From NCBI RefSeq assembly GCF_900129975.1, contig NZ_FSRG01000005.1:434001-498000 (forward strand): a DNA stretch of 64,000 bases. Direction: 5' to 3'. The notes beneath the pieces were generated by a model. It saw nothing but the letters and a program-made list of their open reading frames with translations. It searched no databases and had not been told where the DNA came from. How positions within the stretch are numbered: position 1 is the stretch's first letter; each line of letters begins with the position of its first letter. This document shows positions 51,602 through 60,548 of this stretch, piece by piece. Made by a program: the position numbers and the translations under genes. This stretch comes from Halodesulfovibrio marinisediminis DSM 17456. Lineage in GTDB: Bacteria > Desulfobacterota > Desulfovibrionia > Desulfovibrionales > Desulfovibrionaceae.

Positions 51602-53338
51602 ATGGCTGAAGAAAAAAATATCGTGGTTGATGAGGGGAAGTCCAGTTTCTCCGACTTGTGGCTTAAGGAAGACTATTGGGCGATTTGGCTTGGTGCTCTT
51701 ATTTTGATTATTGGTAGTTTTATCTACTTCAGTAATCCACCAAAAGATCTTAATCAGAAAATCTCAGCTGCAAATGCTATTATGCAGGAGCAGGCTGATT
51801 ACGCACCATTTAAGACTGTTGCGTATTACGAAGCTCAGGACAGCAAAGGTAAGCTGAAAGCTACTGGCTCTCCTATTGGTAAAGCAATCAAGTCCTGGAC
51901 CAGCAAGCCTAAAAAGTGGAGCAACAACCCGCTTGACGCTTTCTACATGGATAAAGCTACTGCAGATGCATTGAACGCTAAGTACAAGCCTAAGTACGAA
52001 GCAGCAGCAGCTAAAACCAAAGCTTCCAAAATGGTTGCTCTTGTTGCACAGGAAGCCGCTGCACAGGCATCTTTCAAAAACGCTGCTCTTAACGATGAAG
52101 CAATTTCTAAAATTGCTACATGGCGTAAAGATCGTCAGGCTTCCCAAAAAGCTAAAAAGAAAATTAAACATAAGCCTTACAACTTGTTCCCATCCTTGCT
52201 TGGCCTCTGCCTTGCAATGGCAGTTATGTTCTCCGTGGGTATCAAAGTCATGGGTAAAGATGCTGGCGGATTCCTTAAAGGTTTCTTCGCAGTGTTTGCT
52301 GTAGGTGTTATTGCATACCTTATGGGGTATCAGTCCACTATGAAGCATTATGGTATCGGCTACGCTGCATGGGCTATTGCTATCGGTATGCTTATTGCTA
52401 ACACCGTCGGTACTCCTAAGTGGATCAAACCTGCTCTTGAGGTTGAATACTACATTAAAACCGGTCTCGTACTTCTCGGTGCTGAAGTTCTCTTCAGTAA
52501 AGTAATCGCGATTGGTGTTCCTGGTATCTTTGTAGCGTGGGTTGTTACCCCGGTAGTTCTGATCACAACATTCATCTTTGGTCAGAAAGTAATTAAGATG
52601 CCTTCTAAAACTCTTAACATGGTAATTTCCGCTGACATGTCTGTATGTGGTACTTCTGCTGCTATTGCTACCGCTGCTGCTTGTCGTGCGAAAAAAGAAG
52701 AACTTACTCTTTCAATTGGTCTTTCCCTCGTGTTTACTTCCATCATGATGATCGTGATGCCTGCAGTTATTAAAGCAACTGCAATGCCACACGTTCTCGG
52801 TGGTGCATGGATGGGTGGTACCATTGACGCAACTGGTGCTGTAGCTGCTGCTGGCGCATTCCTTTCTGAGAAAGCAATGTTCGTTGCTGCTACAATTAAA
52901 ATGATTCAGAACGTACTTATTGGTGTGACTGCATTCTGCGTAGCGGTTTACTGGTGCACCAAAGTTGAAGCTGAAGCAGGTAAAAAAGTTGGCTGGATGG
53001 AAATCTGGCACCGCTTCCCTAAATTCGTTATTGGCTTCGTTATCGCTTCTGTAATCTTCTCAACCATCTACACCTCTCTTGGTTCCGACGCAGGTTTTGC
53101 GATGGTTGACCATGGTGTAATCCGCGGCTTCTCTAAAATCTTCCGCGGTTGGTTCTTCTGCCTCAGCTTCGCAGCAATTGGTCTTGCTACCAACTTCCGC
53201 GAGCTTGCAGGTTACTTTAAAGGCGGTAAGCCACTCATCCTGTACGTTTGTGGTCAGTCCCTCAACCTCGTGTTGACTCTCACCATGGCATACATCATGT
53301 TCTACGTGGTATTCCCAGAAATTACCGCAAAAATCTAA
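51602..53338 (+). CDS. YeiH/UPF0324-family putative sulfate exporter with N-terminal extension
   Basis: Inner-membrane protein of 578 residues. AAAGGAGG precedes the ATG. The C-terminal 370 residues match the YeiH family (Cons_hypoth698), for example ISADMSVCGTSAAIATAAAC, GLVLLGAEVLF and GAWMGGTIDATGAVAAAGAFL. The N-terminal part is unusual: a first helix (about 30-48), then about 150 mostly hydrophilic Ala/Lys-rich residues before the next helix. Family proteins are usually about 340-350 residues, so this is a large extension. Transport of sulfate, sulfite or another anion is only a family guess. A small membrane protein is encoded 101 bp downstream, and a haem-sensor two-component system lies beyond. 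Confidence 0.87.
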   Translation: MAEEKNIVVDEGKSSFSDLWLKEDYWAIWLGALILIIGSFIYFSNPPKDLNQKISAANAIMQEQADYAPFKTVAYYEAQDSKGKLKATGSPIGKAIKSWTSKPKKWSNNPLDAFYMDKATADALNAKYKPKYEAAAAKTKASKMVALVAQEAAAQASFKNAALNDEAISKIATWRKDRQASQKAKKKIKHKPYNLFPSLLGLCLAMAVMFSVGIKVMGKDAGGFLKGFFAVFAVGVIAYLMGYQSTMKHYGIGYAAWAIAIGMLIANTVGTPKWIKPALEVEYYIKTGLVLLGAEVLFSKVIAIGVPGIFVAWVVTPVVLITTFIFGQKVIKMPSKTLNMVISADMSVCGTSAAIATAAACRAKKEELTLSIGLSLVFTSIMMIVMPAVIKATAMPHVLGGAWMGGTIDATGAVAAAGAFLSEKAMFVAATIKMIQNVLIGVTAFCVAVYWCTKVEAEAGKKVGWMEIWHRFPKFVIGFVIASVIFSTIYTSLGSDAGFAMVDHGVIRGFSKIFRGWFFCLSFAAIGLATNFRELAGYFKGGKPLILYVCGQSLNLVLTLTMAYIMFYVVFPEITAKI

Positions 53339-53349
53339 ATGCCTATACA

Positions 53350-53374
53350 GTGGGGGAGGCCAATGGCCTCTCCC
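53350..53374 (+). promoter_or_regulatory. Intercistronic hairpin
   Basis: GGGGGAGGCC AAT GGCCTCTCCC between the YeiH-like gene and the small membrane protein; not followed by a T tract. Confidence 0.5.
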
Positions 53375-53439
53375 GCTATTACGCAAAAAAAAAATTTTCA
53401 CCCTCTCCGGTGCAGCTACACCGCATAAGGAATGGGATT

Positions 53440-53706
53440 ATGACAATTAATAAGACAAGCGCAGCTTATAGGTGGACCAAACTTCTAGCCGGCATCGCAA
53501 TCTTTTGGTCTTTCACCTATGTTATTTGTCCTGCTATTACTGCAAGCTCAGAAGACTTTGCTACTATGGCAAAATTTATTGACGATAGCGGGATTGAAAC
53601 AGGTGAATTTTACTACACTGATATTGAAGTTTGTGGCGAAGCAGATCTAGGTGCCCGTTCAACATTCGAGCATATGCCCCGCTCGATGGATGCGGCAGTG
53701 AAATAG
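53440..53706 (+). CDS. Small single-pass membrane protein (88 residues)
   Basis: Starts ATG at 53440 after AGGAATGGG. One hydrophobic helix (about 16-36, KLLAGIAIFWSFTYVICPAI) is followed by about 50 acidic, exported-looking residues with a single Cys (YTDIEVCGEADLGARSTF). Its position directly after the YeiH-like gene, before the terminator, suggests a partner subunit. No family recognised. Confidence 0.7.
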   Translation: MTINKTSAAYRWTKLLAGIAIFWSFTYVICPAITASSEDFATMAKFIDDSGIETGEFYYTDIEVCGEADLGARSTFEHMPRSMDAAVK

Positions 53707-53730
53707 ATCCCTTGGCTTGTTTTTTGTCTG

Positions 53731-53770
53731 AGACCCCGTAGTGCACACTCTACGGGGTCTTTATGTATTT
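53731..53770 (+). terminator. Intrinsic terminator
   Basis: AGACCCCGTAG / CTACGGGGTCT, 8-nt loop, T-rich tail. Confidence 0.88.
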
Positions 53771-53859
53771 TTAACGGGTTAGATGCATAGTTGGGAAAGG
53801 GGCTTCACGGGAGTTGTAGCTCTATACTTTCTGCGCTACGGTACCTTTTCCGGCTTTAA

Positions 53860-53879
53860 CTGCATACCATGGTATGCAG
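53860..53879. promoter_or_regulatory. Perfect 20-bp palindrome before the haem sensor kinase
   Basis: CTGCATACCATGGTATGCAG, a perfect dyad, 62 bp upstream of the kinase start. Half-site GCATACC/GGTATGC also precedes the YeiH-like sigma-54 promoter and follows the regulator gene. Confidence 0.6.
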
Positions 53880-53941
53880 GGACAACATGATGCTGTGCTG
53901 CTCAATATTCAGTGTCAAATTTTCTGGAGACACACTTTTCT

Positions 53942-56365
53942 ATGCTTTTTCGTAAACCGTATTCTTTGCAGAAGCAGTTCCTTGGTGGGCTTGCTGTAGC
54001 CTCGCTTGTGCTCGGGATAATTTTTGCTATCGGCTTCTACATCCATATGCGTACCGTACTGGAAGATGAAGTTGAGGCGAAAGCGACCCTGACGTTCACG
54101 CAGGTGGATGCGGTGCAGAACTATGTGCGGAAGGTGCTGCGTCCCAAAATGTACGAGATGATCCCTGAAACCTTTATTATTGAGGCCATGAGTTCTTCGT
54201 ACATTTCTCGAAGTGTTATGGAGCGGTTTAAGGGAGAAGAGGGATATTTATATCGCCGTGTAGCTATTGATTCCCGTAATCCGGAATTTGAAGCAAACAC
54301 GTTGGAGCGCGGTTTTGTGGATTATTTCAGTAAACACCCTTCAGAGGGGCTCTGGAAGGGCTACAAAGAAATTGCAGGACAGCGCTATTACGTTATGGCG
54401 CGTCCGGTTGCGTATGTTGAAAGTTGCATGCGTTGTCACGGTGATATTAACGATGCTCCTGTCGAAGTTGTCCGACAATACGGTGAGCGTGGTTTTAACA
54501 AAGAAGTTGATTCCATCGGTGGCGTAGATTTGGTGGGCATTAATGTAATGGCAAGTCTCGGCCAACTGCAAAAGACGATTATCGGCTATTTTGCATTCTT
54601 CGTAGTTGGCGCGATTGTCTTTTTCTCCACCACAAACGTGCTGTTTAAAGTGCTTGTTGTGGACAATATTAAACGAATTTCCAAGGTGTTCCGCAAGAAC
54701 CTTGAAGAGACTGGCGGTGCAGACCTACTTGATACTATCGCAGAGCAGGATGAAATTGAGGAGTTAGAATCAGGACTTCTTGAGTTAAATAACCACCTGT
54801 TCTCTGCTCGTGCTCAGCTTAAAGAATATGCGGAAAACCTGCGCACAATGGTAGATGAACGTACGCAGGAACTGACACACGAGGCTTTAGAACGTCGTTC
54901 TGATGTTGCGTTGTTTATCACCATGCTTTCCCTCATGCAGAAAAGTCGTTCTCGCGGCGAATTGCTGAACCTTGCCATGCCGGAAATTGGTAATCGTTTC
55001 CGAGCTACAACAGTTACATATATCTGTACGTTTGCTTCCAATAATAGCTATTCTTGGCCGCGCGGCGCAGAGGCGCAGACACTCCCTGAAGATTGGCTTG
55101 ATATCATCACAGAAAGCGGAATCAAATTTGAAGATAACCGTATCATTATTTCAGTAGAATCCAGTGCAGGCAACGCCGAGGGGGTGTTGATTCTGTACTG
55201 GAGTGACGCTCGGTATGTCAGATTGCAGGATCACGGATTAATGCGTGCTCTAGGTCGACAGCTCGGTGCAGCAGGGGAGAACCTTGTGGCGCTTGATAAT
55301 ATGATGCGTCAGATGCAGACACTGCAGACTATCGTAGAAGGTATTACAGACCCTCTCGTACTGATGGATGCATCCTGTAACGTGCTTACTGCGAATAAGG
55401 CTGCATGTGCCCTCTCGGCAGAATTAAGCGCCGGTCGTGATACCAGCGGCAATATTCTTTCCATGCTTTCAGATTACAATGCATCAGACGGCTGTTCTAT
55501 GCAGCTTGCTCTTTCCCGTAAGGTTCCGTTCGTTGATGAAGTAGTTATTGATGATACTCGTACTTTTTCCATGGGAATTTATCCTGTAATTCAGGGAAAC
55601 AATTTGCCTGATCGAGTCGTTGTGCATGTGCGTGAAACTACTCGAGAAAAACGTATGCTCGCGCAGATGCAGCAACATGAGAAACTGGCAACGATTGGTA
55701 AACTCGCGGCTGGACTGGCGCATGAGATCAATAACCCGCTTGGCGTTATTCTTTGTTACGCAGAGCTGTTGAAGGGTGATGCTGAGGATGCTCAGCAAAA
55801 TCAGGATATTGATATTATCCTGCGTCACACACGCCATGCGCAGCGTGTATTGCGTGATTTGCTCGATTTTGCCCGTCCTAAAGTGAGCCGTAAAGGTATT
55901 TCAGATGTGGCTCATGTTGTTCAAAGTATTACAGAAGTGTTCTCTGTTCAGGCAGCAACAAAGAACGTCGGACTTACGTCGTCCGTTTTGGCTGAGCATT
56001 TATTTGCCGCAATGGGTGAGCAGGAGTTGGAGCAGGTTCTCTCTAACCTTGTCTTGAATGCACTCGATGCTGTTGAAGAACATAACGGCCATATTCATCT
56101 GAGTGTAGTTCAGCAGGATGGTGCAGTTGTGCTGAGCGTTGAAGATAACGGTGAAGGGGTTTCACCGGAGAATATGCATAGAATTTTTGATCCATTCTTT
56201 ACAACAAAGGGTCCGGGTTCCGGTACAGGGTTGGGCCTTGCCATTGTGTATGGCATGGTTACTGATCTTGGCGGAAAGGTTGAAGCCACATCAAGTGTTG
56301 AATTTGGCGGGGCGAAATTTGTTGTGCAGCTTCCGGTTGCAACATCATGTGAGCTTGGAGAATAG
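53942..56365 (+). CDS. Sensor histidine kinase with periplasmic haem-c motif (DUF3365-like)
   Basis: Membrane kinase of about 807 residues. Helix 1 near 13-38, then a periplasmic DUF3365/Tll0287-like domain with the haem-binding motif CMRCH at about residue 162 (54425-54439), helix 2 near 215-237, a HAMP-like linker and coiled coil, a weak GAF-like region (about 320-450), PAS, HisKA with LAAGLAHEINNPLGV, and an ATPase domain (NLVLNALDAVEEH, VEDNGEGVSPE, GTGLGLAIVYGM). A c-type haem in the sensor suggests redox, NO, CO or sulfite sensing (inference). The ATG at 53942 is favoured over a GTG at 53912 that has no Shine-Dalgarno. The response regulator follows at 2 bp. Confidence 0.92.
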   Translation: MLFRKPYSLQKQFLGGLAVASLVLGIIFAIGFYIHMRTVLEDEVEAKATLTFTQVDAVQNYVRKVLRPKMYEMIPETFIIEAMSSSYISRSVMERFKGEEGYLYRRVAIDSRNPEFEANTLERGFVDYFSKHPSEGLWKGYKEIAGQRYYVMARPVAYVESCMRCHGDINDAPVEVVRQYGERGFNKEVDSIGGVDLVGINVMASLGQLQKTIIGYFAFFVVGAIVFFSTTNVLFKVLVVDNIKRISKVFRKNLEETGGADLLDTIAEQDEIEELESGLLELNNHLFSARAQLKEYAENLRTMVDERTQELTHEALERRSDVALFITMLSLMQKSRSRGELLNLAMPEIGNRFRATTVTYICTFASNNSYSWPRGAEAQTLPEDWLDIITESGIKFEDNRIIISVESSAGNAEGVLILYWSDARYVRLQDHGLMRALGRQLGAAGENLVALDNMMRQMQTLQTIVEGITDPLVLMDASCNVLTANKAACALSAELSAGRDTSGNILSMLSDYNASDGCSMQLALSRKVPFVDEVVIDDTRTFSMGIYPVIQGNNLPDRVVVHVRETTREKRMLAQMQQHEKLATIGKLAAGLAHEINNPLGVILCYAELLKGDAEDAQQNQDIDIILRHTRHAQRVLRDLLDFARPKVSRKGISDVAHVVQSITEVFSVQAATKNVGLTSSVLAEHLFAAMGEQELEQVLSNLVLNALDAVEEHNGHIHLSVVQQDGAVVLSVEDNGEGVSPENMHRIFDPFFTTKGPGSGTGLGLAIVYGMVTDLGGKVEATSSVEFGGAKFVVQLPVATSCELGE

Positions 56366-56367
56366 TC

Positions 56368-57783
56368 GTGGAACAAGCTGGAGTAAAACAAACTATTTTG
56401 CTCGTGGATGACGAGCAGGATTTTGCACGTGGGTTACAGCGTCTTATTGGACGTAAGTTTCCTGCCCTTGAGGTGGTGCTTGCCCATACTGGCAAAGACG
56501 CGCTTGAGGTTTTGAAATCAACGCATGTGGATATTATGCTGACTGACATGCTTATGCCGGGGATGACCGGCATGGATCTGCTCCCCCTTGCCCTGGAGCA
56601 GCGTCCAGATCTTTCAATGGTTATGCTTACTGCTCATGGCACCATTGAAACAGCTGTTCAGGCGGTTAAGCATGGAGCGTATGACTTTTTGACTAAACCT
56701 GTTGAACCTGCTGAACTATTCAGAGTTGTGGAAAAAAGTCAGGAACGTGCAACCTTGATGAATGAGAATAGGCAGCTGAAAGAGCAGGTGCGCTCTTTTG
56801 GAGCTTCGGGTGAGCTTATTGGTGAGTCTCCTGCCATGCAGCAGCTTAAGCTATCCATTCAGGCTGTTGCGCATTCTGATTACACCGTATTGGTTCGTGG
56901 TGAATCCGGAACTGGTAAAGAGATGGTTGCACGAATGATTCATCAATTGAGTACCCGTGCTGATAAAAATTTCTTAAGCGTTAACTGTCCTGCAATTCCA
57001 GAACAATTGCTTGAAAGTGAGTTGTTCGGACATGTGAAGGGTGCGTTTACAGGCGCTGATAAAGATCATAAAGGGCTTTTTGCCACAACAGACGGCGGGA
57101 CACTGCATTTGGATGAGATTGGCGATATCTCCTTTCAAGTGCAGACGAAATTACTTCGAGTCTTGCAGGAGGGCGAGGTGCGTCCTGTAGGTGCAAACTA
57201 CAATGAGCAAGTAAATGTTCGTGTGGTTGCTTCTACAAATCAGGAACTGGAAAAACGGATTCAGGATAAAGCGTTCCGTGAAGATTTGTATTACCGTTTG
57301 AATGTTCTCACTGTGACTATCCCACCACTTAGGGAGCGTGTGACAGATATTCCTTTGCTGACGCATCATTTTTTACGTCAGTCTTGTAAGGAAATGGGGT
57401 TGCCGGAAAAAAGCATTGCGCCGGATGTGCTTACATTCCTTTCTACAAAACAGTGGCAGGGGAACGTGCGCGAGTTGCAAAACTATGTTCGCCGGTTGAC
57501 CGTATTTTGCTCTGGAGAGACCGTGGATATGAGTGTGGTACGACTTGTGGATAGTGGTACTTTGACGACCGCTACAACTGTAGAAAGTGATTCGTCCGGT
57601 ATAACTCAGTACAAGGAAGCAAAGAACAAGGTTATCGACGACTTTACGCAAGCATATGTGTCTGAACTACTTAAAAGCACAAAAGGAAATATCTCGGAAG
57701 CTGCTCGGATGTCTGGTTTATCCCGTGTTGCACTTCAGAAAATCCTAGGGCGTCTTAACATGGATGCGGCAAGTTTTAGATAA
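56368..57783 (+). CDS. NtrC-type sigma-54 response regulator
   Basis: 471 residues, GTG start with GGAG 8 bp upstream. Receiver with LVDDEQDF, phospho-Asp in IMLTDMLMPGMTG and Lys in DFLTKPVEP. AAA+ domain: GESGTGKE, KGAFTGADKD, GTLHLDEIGD and LYYRLN. Fis-type helix-turn-helix at the end (NISEAARMSGLSRVALQKIL). It forms a cognate pair with the haem sensor kinase and most likely drives the sigma-54-like promoter of the YeiH-like gene (inference). Confidence 0.95.
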   Translation: MEQAGVKQTILLVDDEQDFARGLQRLIGRKFPALEVVLAHTGKDALEVLKSTHVDIMLTDMLMPGMTGMDLLPLALEQRPDLSMVMLTAHGTIETAVQAVKHGAYDFLTKPVEPAELFRVVEKSQERATLMNENRQLKEQVRSFGASGELIGESPAMQQLKLSIQAVAHSDYTVLVRGESGTGKEMVARMIHQLSTRADKNFLSVNCPAIPEQLLESELFGHVKGAFTGADKDHKGLFATTDGGTLHLDEIGDISFQVQTKLLRVLQEGEVRPVGANYNEQVNVRVVASTNQELEKRIQDKAFREDLYYRLNVLTVTIPPLRERVTDIPLLTHHFLRQSCKEMGLPEKSIAPDVLTFLSTKQWQGNVRELQNYVRRLTVFCSGETVDMSVVRLVDSGTLTTATTVESDSSGITQYKEAKNKVIDDFTQAYVSELLKSTKGNISEAARMSGLSRVALQKILGRLNMDAASFR

Positions 57784-57867
57784 AAGTTGCTTGCAACACA
57801 GACAAGCTTGATGCAAAATATTAGAGCTTTTACGGCAGTATTGTCTGCCGCTAATCATATGGTATGC

Positions 57868-57903
57868 AGGCTCCTATCATTGTGGTGGGAGCCTCTTTTT
57901 TTG
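57868..57903 (+). terminator. Intrinsic terminator of the haem-sensor operon
   Basis: AGGCTCC / GGAGCCT with a 13-nt loop and T8. A GGTATGCA half-site overlaps its upstream edge (57861). Confidence 0.8.
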
Positions 57904-58025
57904 AGGCAGCGACACTGTGCGTCATGCTGGTAGCTTGAAAGGAAGGTGTTGCGGAACGAGTTTTCATCTATGTTGAACTTGCATAGTATGAATAAGCATG
58001 AGTTAGAATAGCAAGCTAATCAGTA

Positions 58026-58067
58026 ATAAAAAGTCCCCGATAGTTGCATGCCTATCGGGGACTTTTG
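58026..58067 (-). terminator. Terminator of the ferredoxin-thioredoxin reductase gene
   Basis: Fifteen-bp stem AAAAGTCCCCGATAG with an 8-nt loop and T-rich tail on the minus strand. Confidence 0.88.
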
Positions 58068-58087
58068 AATTCAAATATAAGAAAATC

Positions 58088-58465
58088 TTACTTCGGCGCT
58101 TTGTATTTTTCTGGTGCAGGGTCTTTTGTTACACCGTAAGTTGTGAGACCTTCATGATCTTCTGGAAGGTGCTCAGTTACTGGCATGCCGTCTTCGTTTA
58201 CAAATAACATGCAGTGGCAGTATTTGTAATTTTTCATGTCGGTACATGGACAAAGCCATGTACGGCTTTTAATTTCTTCTGCTTTGTCTGGGTAAAAGCG
58301 GCATGGACAGAGAGGTTTACCTAATGTTTCAATATTGTGCGCAAGGCCAGTTACAACTGCCTCTGTAACTTCAGGCATTGAGTGAGTGGTAAGCCCTGTT
58401 TTTCTGCAATATTTTGTAACGTAGTTGTTAACGCGATTGATATTTTCGTCTGTTGCTTGGCTCAT
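58088..58465 (-). CDS. Ferredoxin-thioredoxin reductase catalytic subunit
   Basis: 125 residues, ATG at 58465 with AGGA upstream (an upstream extension is not conserved-looking). It carries the 4Fe-4S plus disulfide pattern of the FTR catalytic chain: KPLCPCRFYP, then WLCPCTDM, then YCHCMLF. In anaerobes it reduces thioredoxin with electrons from ferredoxin. No variable subunit is beside it, as in many bacterial versions. Monocistronic. Confidence 0.9.
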   Translation of the reverse strand: MSQATDENINRVNNYVTKYCRKTGLTTHSMPEVTEAVVTGLAHNIETLGKPLCPCRFYPDKAEEIKSRTWLCPCTDMKNYKYCHCMLFVNEDGMPVTEHLPEDHEGLTTYGVTKDPAPEKYKAPK

Positions 58466-58540
58466 GTTGGTGTCCTGAAAAAGTATTTGGGGGTGTGGTA
58501 TCCCGATAAATTTGGTAAGTATTTTGCCGTGTGCTGTCAA

Positions 58541-59071
58541 GGGTAGAAAAGTTCAGGAACCTGTTTGAATTCCAAGAATATTTCATAATATACTGTAAAG
58601 AATCGTTTCTTGATTTTTATTGTATCCGCTAGGCTAATTATAAGTGTAAATCCTTCCTCACTAGTATGAATTTCATGGTCACAATTTGTGATCCAAAGTG
58701 CTGATGCATTCAGTGACGCATTTTTAACATAAGAATGCAGTACTAATGTATTGCAGAGCGGCGCTCTTGGTTTGAAAGATGTGTATCAATAAAGTGGAGA
58801 AGAAGAGCTGTAAGATACCGACAGAACGTAACAAAAAAATGATATTGATATTGAGTGGCTAGACAATTGCTTGAGAATAGCGTTAAGTACAGTATTGGAT
58901 AATCCCCACTGCTGTGCTGCCATGCTCATTTTTTCATATTGTGCGTGAGCAATATTCGTATTTATCAGCAGTAGCAGTATATGAAGGGGAAAACTCTGCA
59001 CTGTACGTACTGCCAGACAGAGGGTTTGAATACTACGTTAATTTTGAGTTAGGATTGGAACAGGAGAGAGT
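58541..59071. other. Intergenic region
   Basis: AT-rich 530-bp gap between divergent genes. An antisense frame at 58786-59001 has no Shine-Dalgarno and odd composition; nothing else is supported. Confidence 0.4.
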
Positions 59072-59674
59072 ATGAAAACATTTTTCTTTTTTGGCGACTC
59101 TTTAACTCTCGGTGTGAACGATCCGTCATTACGTGGGTGGATTGGACAGTTAAGCTTGGTATCTGGTGTTCCAGTACCTCCTGCTACGTTTTATAATTTA
59201 GGCGCACGAAAGCACTCAAGTGCAGCAATTTCTAAGCGGTGGAAGTCTGAAGTAGAAGCAAGACTCATTCCTGAGAGCAAGCCGCGGTTATTATTCACCT
59301 TTGGGGTTGTGGATATGGCTACTACCCCGTCAGGTCAGCAAAATATTTCCACTGAAGAATCCGTAGAAAATGCTCGTGCCATTCTTGTGGATGCAGTGGA
59401 AACATACGGTAAGAAAAACGTTGTCATGGTAAGCCCGTTTCCTGTTGTGAATATTGAGCATCGAGAGCGGATTGGCGAGCTTTCCGCAGCGTATCTCGAT
59501 ATGTGTGCAGACTATGATATTGCCTATGTAGATATTTATTCCAAACTTGCACAGCATGAACCATACTTGAATAATTTGTCAGATGGAGTTCATCCAAGTG
59601 AAGAGGGACATGCGATCATTGCTGATCTCCTTCATCAGAATGAGCATATTTTGCTGTGGATGAATAACAGTTAA
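59072..59674 (+). CDS. SGNH/GDSL-type hydrolase
   Basis: Lipolytic-fold esterase of 200 residues. The nucleophile block FGDSLTLG, the Gly region YNLGARKHSSAAI, an Asn/Asp-like third block (FTFGVVDM) and the catalytic DGVHPSEEGH at the C-terminus are present. No signal peptide, so it acts in the cytosol. Substrate unknown (acyl-thioester or carbohydrate ester). AGGAGAG precedes the ATG. Own terminator. Confidence 0.88.
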   Translation: MKTFFFFGDSLTLGVNDPSLRGWIGQLSLVSGVPVPPATFYNLGARKHSSAAISKRWKSEVEARLIPESKPRLLFTFGVVDMATTPSGQQNISTEESVENARAILVDAVETYGKKNVVMVSPFPVVNIEHRERIGELSAAYLDMCADYDIAYVDIYSKLAQHEPYLNNLSDGVHPSEEGHAIIADLLHQNEHILLWMNNS

Positions 59675-59740
59675 TGAACTTTGAACGTTCAACGGGTGCT
59701 TCGTATTGTCGTTAGGCAAGCCCGTATGTAATGTATAGAG

Positions 59741-59772
59741 AGGCTGTGCAATTGGTGCACAGCCTTTTTTTG
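59741..59772 (+). terminator. Intrinsic terminator of the SGNH hydrolase gene
   Basis: AGGCTGTGCA / TGCACAGCCT with a 5-nt loop and T7. Confidence 0.9.
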
Positions 59773-59872
59773 TTTAAGTTATGAAATGAATTTTAGATCC
59801 CATTTGTTTTTTTGTCCTGATTTTATTGAATAAAGTTTTTACTTAAAATTTTTTCATGAAGAAGGTTAATTC

Positions 59873-59908
59873 TTTGAATTTTACTTTGCAGGTGGCAAGG
59901 CATAGATA
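59873..59908 (+). promoter_or_regulatory. Promoter-like boxes of peptide unit 1 (same in all five units)
   Basis: TTTACT, 17 bp, TAGATA inside the conserved frame TTTGAATTTTACTT-N12-GGCATAGA. In units 4 and 5 the N12 has drifted while both boxes stay, as expected of a promoter and not of coding DNA. Confidence 0.55.
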
Positions 59909-59930
59909 TTTCTCAACGGAGGGAAACGAG

Positions 59931-60047
59931 ATGAAATACGTAATGAATGTTTGGAAGAAATTTGAAAATGCTCTGGTAGACGCAACATTCGCTGAAGTAG
60001 GTTGCGGAACCATTTGTACTTGCTGCAACAAACGTTGTGGAAAGTAG
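59931..60047 (+). CDS. Small cysteine-rich peptide, copy 1
   Basis: 38 residues: amphipathic first part (MKYVMNVWKKFENALVDA), then TFAEVGCGTICTCC and a basic ending NKRCGK. Five Cys at 25, 29, 31, 32 and 36. No signal peptide; net positive. The start is set by AACGGAGGGAAACGAG. A longer in-frame version from 59856 also exists here, but it is interrupted by a stop in copy 3. The Cys-rich tail could bind Zn or Fe-S; the helix could bind membrane or a protein partner (inference). Family not recognised. Confidence 0.8.
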   Translation: MKYVMNVWKKFENALVDATFAEVGCGTICTCCNKRCGK

Positions 60048-60071
60048 AAAAAGCGCCTCAGGGCGCTTTTC
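60047..60071 (+). terminator. Terminator of peptide copy 1
   Basis: AAAAGCGCC TCAG GGCGCTTTT, directly after the stop. Confidence 0.85.
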
Positions 60072-60155
60072 TGCGTTAATGGGGTAAGTTTATTTCGCCG
60101 AAGTTTTCATTCTATCTAGTCAGCAAAAGAAGACAGAAAGTCTTCGCATGAAGTG

Positions 60156-60184
60156 TCCTGTAGATTCGTCTGCGGGATTTTTTT
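60156..60184 (+). terminator. Second hairpin of unit 1
   Basis: TCCTGTAGA TTCG TCTGCGGGA followed by T7. It ends a 110-nt stretch that is conserved between units 1-3 and contains GAAGAC/GTCTTC, so a short RNA may be made from it. Confidence 0.5.
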
Positions 60185-60407
60185 ATGCGCGGTATGGGGC
60201 CAAGTCGGAGTGTTTTTTCGGGGAACAAGCATTAATTTCGATAAAAAATGGATGATAAGCAGTGTGAAGAACGATTTCTTCCCTGCTAATTATCTGAAAA
60301 TGAAGAGTAATTTTTGTATATAAAATTTTTTCATGAAGAAGGTTAATTCTTTGAATTTTACTTTGCAGGTGGCAAGACATAGATATCTCTCAACGGAGGG
60401 AAACAAG

Positions 60408-60524
60408 ATGAAATACGTAATGAATGTTTGGAAAAAATTTGAAAATGCTCTGGTAGACGCAACATTTGCTGAAGTAGGTTGCGGAACCATTTGTACTTGC
60501 TGCAACAAACGTTGTGGAAAGTAG
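60408..60524 (+). CDS. Small cysteine-rich peptide, copy 2
   Basis: 38 residues, same protein sequence as copy 1; the DNA differs only at a few silent or leader positions (for example TTC/TTT for Phe20). AACGGAGGGAAACAAG precedes the ATG. Mostly synonymous differences hint that the protein is under selection or that duplication is recent. Confidence 0.8.
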   Translation: MKYVMNVWKKFENALVDATFAEVGCGTICTCCNKRCGK

Positions 60525-60548
60525 AAAAAGCGCCTCAGGGCGCTTTTC
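60525..60548 (+). terminator. Terminator of peptide copy 2
   Basis: AAAAGCGCC TCAG GGCGCTTTT. Confidence 0.85.

Noticed and set aside
58786-59001. 71-codon minus-strand frame with a hydrophobic start
   Set aside because: No Shine-Dalgarno, odd Ser/Ile composition and no neighbour link.
59856-59930. Upstream in-frame extension of the cysteine-rich peptides (63-residue version)
   Set aside because: Interrupted by TAG in copy 3, absent in copies 4 and 5, and a strong Shine-Dalgarno sits directly before the inner ATG; the conserved bases look like a promoter.
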